Source: an uncultured Parabacteroides sp.
GTDB lineage: Bacteria > Bacteroidota > Bacteroidia > Bacteroidales > Tannerellaceae
DNA length: 18,496 bases
Assembly (NCBI GenBank): GCA_900770835.1
Contig: CAAGLQ010000315.1
Coordinates: forward strand, 1 to 18,496
Direction: 5' to 3'
Part shown: piece by piece, positions 15,100 through 18,496 of the stretch
Layout: every line of letters begins with the position of its first letter
Position numbering within the stretch: the stretch's first letter is position 1
The notes under the pieces: model-generated
The model's input: the letters and a program-made list of their open reading frames with translations, nothing else
Told to the model about the DNA's origin: nothing
Database searches by the model: none
Program-made: the position numbers and the translations under genes

Positions 15100-16116
15100 A
15101 TGGGCGTATTAGATCAAGACTTTATACGAATCAAAGAGAAACCATGGCTGATCAGCCTGGTCTGCACCATTTTCGTTGTCTATCCCAATGTGGCATGGCT
15201 ACATTGTGAGCTTACTTTCCTCGCCCGTAACGAGCAATTGAACTTCATTTTGTTCACGCTCTTTCGGTTCCTATTCTTTTGGGCGTTTATATGGGGGGCG
15301 ATACGCTACAACTTCTTGCGGCTTACAACCCCAAGCTTCCTCCGTCGGTTGATGTGGAACACACTGATTACACTCGTTACATTCGTGATCTACGCGGCAA
15401 TCACCCACTTGACACAGAACTACGACCGCTTTCTCAGCATCCTGGTCTTCCAGTTCATCGTCATGTGCTTATTAAACACACTGGTGGGCTATATAGCCAT
15501 GCTCTACTCCCAGCAACGAGAGAAAGACCAGGAAATAGAGCAGCTTCGCATCGAAAACCTGCAAAGTCAATGCAATGCATTAACCAATCAAATCAACCCT
15601 CATTTCTTCTTCAACGCGCTCAATGGCATCAGCGCCTTGATCCGGAAGAAGAATGACGAATCGACCCTGCTGTATGTGACTAAGCTCTCTGATATTTTCC
15701 GCTATACGTTGCAAAGCGAAAAAAAAGGCTTGGTCACACTGAAGGAGGAGTTAATCTTTGCCGAAGCTTTCAGCCACGTCATGGAGGTACGCTTTGGCGG
15801 CAAATTCTTCGTGCATTTCGAGGTGCCGGAAGACAAACAGCAATTGAGGATCCCCGTCCTTTCGTTATTACCTCTTATTGAGAATACGACTGTGCACAAT
15901 GCGATCGACAGAGAGAACCCCATGCACATCCACATCCAGCTGAATGCGCAAGACGAATTGGTTGTTGCCAATCCCATCTGTCCGAAGCTGACCCCTCCCG
16001 ATACGAACGGAACAGGACTGAATAATTTGAGCAATCGTTTCAAACTACTTATGCACAGCGATATTCGTATCCAAAACGATGGACAGACATTCACCGTTTA
16101 TTTACCATTAAAATAG
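15100..16116 (+). CDS. LytS-family sensor histidine kinase (His_kinase domain)
   Basis: A 338-residue membrane kinase from the ATG at 15100. About four hydrophobic segments lie at 17-34, 49-68, 85-103 and 111-135. A coiled-coil linker follows (REKDQEIEQLRIENLQSQ), then the LytS-type His_kinase motif QINPHFFFNALNGI with phospho-acceptor His168. The ATPase part shows PLIENTTVHN (N box) and NGTGLNNLSNRF (G box). No separate sensor domain is present, so the signal is probably sensed in or near the membrane. The longer frame from 15013 would start on TTG upstream of the promoter box and is not preferred. The response regulator begins 6 bases after the stop. Confidence 0.92.
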   Translation: MGVLDQDFIRIKEKPWLISLVCTIFVVYPNVAWLHCELTFLARNEQLNFILFTLFRFLFFWAFIWGAIRYNFLRLTTPSFLRRLMWNTLITLVTFVIYAAITHLTQNYDRFLSILVFQFIVMCLLNTLVGYIAMLYSQQREKDQEIEQLRIENLQSQCNALTNQINPHFFFNALNGISALIRKKNDESTLLYVTKLSDIFRYTLQSEKKGLVTLKEELIFAEAFSHVMEVRFGGKFFVHFEVPEDKQQLRIPVLSLLPLIENTTVHNAIDRENPMHIHIQLNAQDELVVANPICPKLTPPDTNGTGLNNLSNRFKLLMHSDIRIQNDGQTFTVYLPLK

Positions 16117-16122
16117 GGCATC

Positions 16123-16878
16123 ATGAAAATATTGATCGTAGAAGACGAGACCACCGCATACGAGAACTTAGTAGAGATATTGGCTGAGATCGCTCCCGAA
16201 GCGGAGGTGCTAGATAATACTGAGAGCGTTCGTCAGACGGTTCGCTGGTTGCAGTCACACCCCAAACCAGATCTGATCCTGATGGACATCCATCTTTCGG
16301 ATGGCTCTTCGTTTGCCATCTTCGAGCACATAGAGGTTGAGTCACCCATCATCTTCACCACGGCTTATGATCAGTATGCGATCGACGCATTCAAAGTGAA
16401 TAGTATCGACTATTTGCTAAAGCCCATCAAGCCCGAAGATCTACGCCGGGCGTTAGACAAATATAGCAGGTTGAACAATCAGGATATATTAAGCTATTTA
16501 GCCAAATTGAACCAGCTATCGGAGGCTCCGAAATACAAAGATAAAATCTTGATTCCCTACAGAGATAAATTACTTCCCGTCAACATGCGGGAAATCGCTT
16601 GTTTCTACACAACGGAGAAAAACACCTGTGTCTATCTCACGGATGGTAGAAGCTATCCCTATGCCAAAACACTCGACCAGATTTACGCCACGCTTGATCC
16701 AGCTGAGTTTATCCGGGCGAACAAGCAATACATCATCTCCCGTAACAGCGTGAAAGAGATAACGATATGGTTCGACAGCCGTCTATTGGTCAACCTAACA
16801 ATTGATGTGCCCGAACGCATCTACGTCAGTAAGAACAAGGCTTCTGAATTTAAGAACTGGATCGTAAGCCAAGAATGA
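16123..16878 (+). CDS. LytTR-family response regulator
   Basis: A 251-residue response regulator. The receiver domain is residues 1-118 (MKILIVEDET, phospho-acceptor Asp55 in LILMDIHLSDG, conserved Thr near 79-80, and Lys100 in YLLKPIKPEDL). The LytTR DNA-binding domain is about 141-248 (KILIPYRDKLLPVNMREIACFY ... FIRANKQYIISRNSVKEI, given as its span). Together with the LytS kinase it forms a two-component system of the LytST/AgrA type. LytTR proteins bind pairs of 9-bp direct repeats spaced 21-22 bp apart. A 22-bp periodic array starts within 100 bases downstream of this gene. Confidence 0.95.
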   Translation: MKILIVEDETTAYENLVEILAEIAPEAEVLDNTESVRQTVRWLQSHPKPDLILMDIHLSDGSSFAIFEHIEVESPIIFTTAYDQYAIDAFKVNSIDYLLKPIKPEDLRRALDKYSRLNNQDILSYLAKLNQLSEAPKYKDKILIPYRDKLLPVNMREIACFYTTEKNTCVYLTDGRSYPYAKTLDQIYATLDPAEFIRANKQYIISRNSVKEITIWFDSRLLVNLTIDVPERIYVSKNKASEFKNWIVSQE

Positions 16879-16948
16879 GTCAATCATATATTTTGAAACC
16901 ACATAAGTAGCACTCTTGTCTTTTAATCTTGTTGACGTTTGGTTAGTG

Positions 16949-17168
16949 GTTTCCGGCAGCAACGTTACTCGTTTCCGGAACTAACGGTAGTCCCAACGGA
17001 AAGTCGAAGAGGTTCTAACAGGAAGTCGAGGAGGTTCCAACGGGAAGTTGAGGAGGTTCCAACGGGAAGTCGAAGAGGTTCCAACGGGAAGTCGAAGAGG
17101 TTCCAACGGGAAGTCGAGGAGGTTCCAACAGGAAGTCGAGGTAGTTCTATTTAGCAGAAACGTTACCT
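16949..17168 (+). repeat. ten-unit 22-bp periodic tandem repeat
   Basis: This sits in the 509-bp gene-free stretch 16879-17387. Seven close copies of a 22-bp unit run from 16993 to 17146. Each unit begins CCAACGGGAAGTCG and ends GAGGTT, with small changes. Two units of a different but related type precede them in exact phase (16949 and 16971, both starting GTTTCCGG, 17 of 22 identical). A trailing unit (17147-17168) shares CAG(C/A)AACGTTAC with the first one, exactly 198 bp (9 x 22) away. Each core unit can form a tiny hairpin, TTCC-AACG-GGAA. The period is not a multiple of three. The rest of the stretch is AT-rich, with RCGTTAC at 17215 and inverted at 17289, and the cupin promoter. Confidence 0.9.
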
Positions 17169-17326
17169 TTGGATAACTCATTAGCCTATGTAAAAAAACA
17201 GCTATTGTCGGCGAGCGTTACATCGGCTTTTGCTATTTGTTAATAATCCATAAACTCCACAAATCAAAGGAATTGGAACTCAACAATAGTAACGTCAAGG
17301 TAACTTGCTTTCTCCTAAGTACATTC

Positions 17327-17358
17327 TTGTGAGAATGGATAAAGAGCCGTAATATTGC
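17327..17358 (+). promoter_or_regulatory. promoter of the cupin gene
   Basis: A TTG at 17327-17329, then 20 bases, then TAATATTGC (17350-17358), an 8-of-9 match to TAnnTTTGC. The ATG lies 29 bases downstream. Spacing fits the Bacteroidetes -33/-7 pattern. Confidence 0.6.
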
Positions 17359-17387
17359 AGCGATAAATCCATTAAAACAGAACAAAA

Positions 17388-17783
17388 ATGAATCAAGCAA
17401 CATTGCAACAGTCAGGCAAAGGCTACAACGTAGCCACAGTAGGCAACCTATCCTCTTTCGAGGGAAAAGCTTTCTTAAAAGAGGTGATCAACACTACCGG
17501 TATGGAAGTTTCCTTCGGCTCTCTGGCTCCGAATCAATCTGTGCCGTTCTTCCACCACCACAAGCAAAACGAAGAGCTCTACATCGTACTGAGCGGTGAA
17601 GGCAGCTTCACACTGGATGGCAACGAAATCAACGTGCAATCAGGTAGTATCGTGCGGATTGCTCCCTCAGTCAGCCGTTGCACCAAATGCACAGGCACGG
17701 TCCCATTAATCTACCTTTGCATCCAAGCCAAAGAAGGATCTTTGGAACAATACACCATGAGCGATGGCGTGATAGAGCAATAA
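17388..17783 (+). CDS. small cupin-domain protein
   Basis: A 131-residue single-domain cupin. Cupin motif 1 is visible as PFFHHHKQNEELYIVLSGEGSF (about residues 53-74, His56-58 and Glu62-63 as possible metal ligands). Motif 2 (GSIVRIAPSVSRCTKCTG, about 87-104) lacks the usual histidine and has an Arg-Cys...Cys arrangement instead. Metal binding may therefore be altered. No signal peptide is present. It converges on rpoC and has its own promoter. The enzymatic or sensory role cannot be told from sequence; cupins range from epimerases and dioxygenases to small-molecule binders. Confidence 0.88.
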   Translation: MNQATLQQSGKGYNVATVGNLSSFEGKAFLKEVINTTGMEVSFGSLAPNQSVPFFHHHKQNEELYIVLSGEGSFTLDGNEINVQSGSIVRIAPSVSRCTKCTGTVPLIYLCIQAKEGSLEQYTMSDGVIEQ

Positions 17784-17787
17784 AGAA

Positions 17788-17822
17788 AAGAGGGCGCATC
17801 TACATTTCAGATACGCCCTCTT
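17788..17822. terminator. bidirectional terminator between the cupin gene and rpoC
   Basis: A long stem, AAGAGGGCG (17788-17796) with CGCCCTCTT (17814-17822), continues after one mismatch with ATCT/AGAT around a 7-base loop. A-rich and T-rich flanks on the two sides allow use on both strands. It starts five bases after the cupin stop and lies about 20 bases after the rpoC stop. Confidence 0.85.
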
Positions 17823-17842
17823 CTTCTATTCAGATCTTACTA

Positions 17843-18496
17843 CTAATCGTCATCACGATCCATCGCATTGAAATCAACCACAGCACGACGGTTAGAATAG
17901 ATGCGATCAAAATCCTCCTTCGCGCCTACGATTAACTTATCGAACTCACGCTGACCGGTACCTGCCGGAATCAAGTGACCACAGATCACATTCTCCTTCA
18001 AGCCCTCCAAGCGATCGACCTTTCCATTGATAGCGGCCTCGTTGAGCACCTTCGTAGTCTCCTGGAAGGAGGCTGCCGACATGAAGCTATTGGTCTGCAA
18101 GGCCGCACGCGTGATACCCTGCAGAATCTGATTCGCTGTCGCGGGGATCGCATCACGTACCTCGACCAACTTCAAGTCGCGGCGTTTCAACATACTGTTC
18201 TCATCGCGCAGCTTACGCGCTGTCACGATCTGACCAGCTTGCAACGTCTGAGAATCTCCCGGATCGGTCACCACTTTCTTGCCCCAAACACGGTCGTTCT
18301 CATCCATTACCTCCAACTTATCAACTACCTGCTGCTCCAAGAAGCGTGTATCTCCCGGATCAACCACCTCTACCTTACGCATCATCTGACGAACGATGAC
18401 CTCGAAGTGCTTATCGTTGATCTTCACGCCCTGCAGACGATAGACATCCTGTACCTCGTTCACGATATACTCTTGAACAGCCGTCGGACCCTTGAT
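17843..18496 (-). CDS. rpoC: RNA polymerase beta' subunit, C-terminal part (partial at window edge)
   Basis: The last 217 residues of RpoC; the frame stays open to the right edge. Recognisable beta' C-terminal stretches are the start IKGPTAVQEYIV followed by NEVQDVYRLQGVKINDKHFEVI, then the end of the trigger/jaw region ITRAALQTNSFMSAASFQETTKVL, then AAINGKVDRLEGLKENVICG and the assembly motif HLIPAGTG. The stop is TAG after an acidic tail (DRDDD). The first in-frame ATG/GTG-like codon inside the window is not a real start. A strong shared terminator follows. Confidence 0.98.
   Translation of the reverse strand: MKGPTAVQEYIVNEVQDVYRLQGVKINDKHFEVIVRQMMRKVEVVDPGDTRFLEQQVVDKLEVMDENDRVWGKKVVTDPGDSQTLQAGQIVTARKLRDENSMLKRRDLKLVEVRDAIPATANQILQGITRAALQTNSFMSAASFQETTKVLNEAAINGKVDRLEGLKENVICGHLIPAGTGQREFDKLIVGAKEDFDRIYSNRRAVVDFNAMDRDDD

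Noticed and set aside
16939..17154. Open frame of 71 codons across the 22-bp repeats, with a 22-residue internal repeat, and a similar frame on the opposite strand
   Set aside because: The periodicity is 22 bp, not a multiple of three, so any frame through it gives a 22-residue repeat. There is no good promoter, and open frames exist on both strands. It looks like non-coding repeat DNA.
17164..17172. TACCTTTGG as a possible promoter of a small RNA after the 22-bp array
   Set aside because: The -7 box is acceptable, but there is no TTG at the right distance upstream and no terminator hairpin before the cupin promoter.
17202..17295. Inverted pairs CTATTGT/ACAATAG and CGTTAC/GTAACG in the gap before the cupin gene, as an RNA structure
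   Set aside because: The pairs cross each other instead of nesting, so no simple stem forms. I kept only the motif-count observation.

Overview
The window looks like a chromosomal segment of a Bacteroidales bacterium, probably from the Parabacteroides/Tannerella side of the order. This rests on the GroEL, TopA, RpoC and ParAB protein sequences, the near absence of strong Shine-Dalgarno sites, and repeated Bacteroidetes-type -7 promoter boxes (TAnnTTTG or TAnnTTCG followed by C). It is mostly core genome. I see no prophage, insertion sequence, CRISPR array, tRNA or rRNA gene.

Layout. (1) Positions 1-1654, minus strand: a cassette of an ECF sigma factor, a one-span anti-sigma-like protein and a small secreted Spy/CpxP-like protein, closed by a terminator at the left edge. 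(2) 1721-3730, minus: groES-groEL with a clear terminator after groEL. The 180 bp upstream of groES is rich in GACAAA/TTTGTC half-sites and has a sigma-54-like -24 motif. (3) 3910-6258, minus: topA. (4) 6432-6695, plus: a small TPR protein that converges on a minus-strand pair at 6792-8083 (an RsmI-like methyltransferase, then a left-handed beta-helix acetyltransferase). (5) 8094-8124: a 31-bp near-perfect palindrome from which the RsmI-like gene and a NOL1/NOP2/Sun-type RNA m5C methyltransferase (8139-9545) diverge. (6) 9656-10852, plus: a secreted CE1-type esterase with an N-terminal immunoglobulin-like/CBM48-like domain, followed by a palindrome and 24-bp repeats. (7) 11066-14999, plus: parA-parB-DUF5683-lytic transglycosylase, a conserved Bacteroidetes chromosome-segregation and cell-wall operon. 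(8) 15100-16878, plus: a LytS-type histidine kinase and its LytTR response regulator. (9) 16879-17387: a 509-bp gene-free stretch with an unusual 22-bp periodic array. (10) 17388-17783: a cupin protein converging on the 3' end of rpoC (17843 to the right edge, partial), with a shared terminator.

The most unusual signals are non-coding: the palindromic divergent promoter at 8094-8124, the 22-bp array at 16949-17168 beside the LytTR regulator (whose spacing matches the known spacing of LytTR binding boxes), and the inverted-repeat-rich region upstream of groES. Several coding starts were set downstream of the longest open frame because a promoter box overlaps the longer start.
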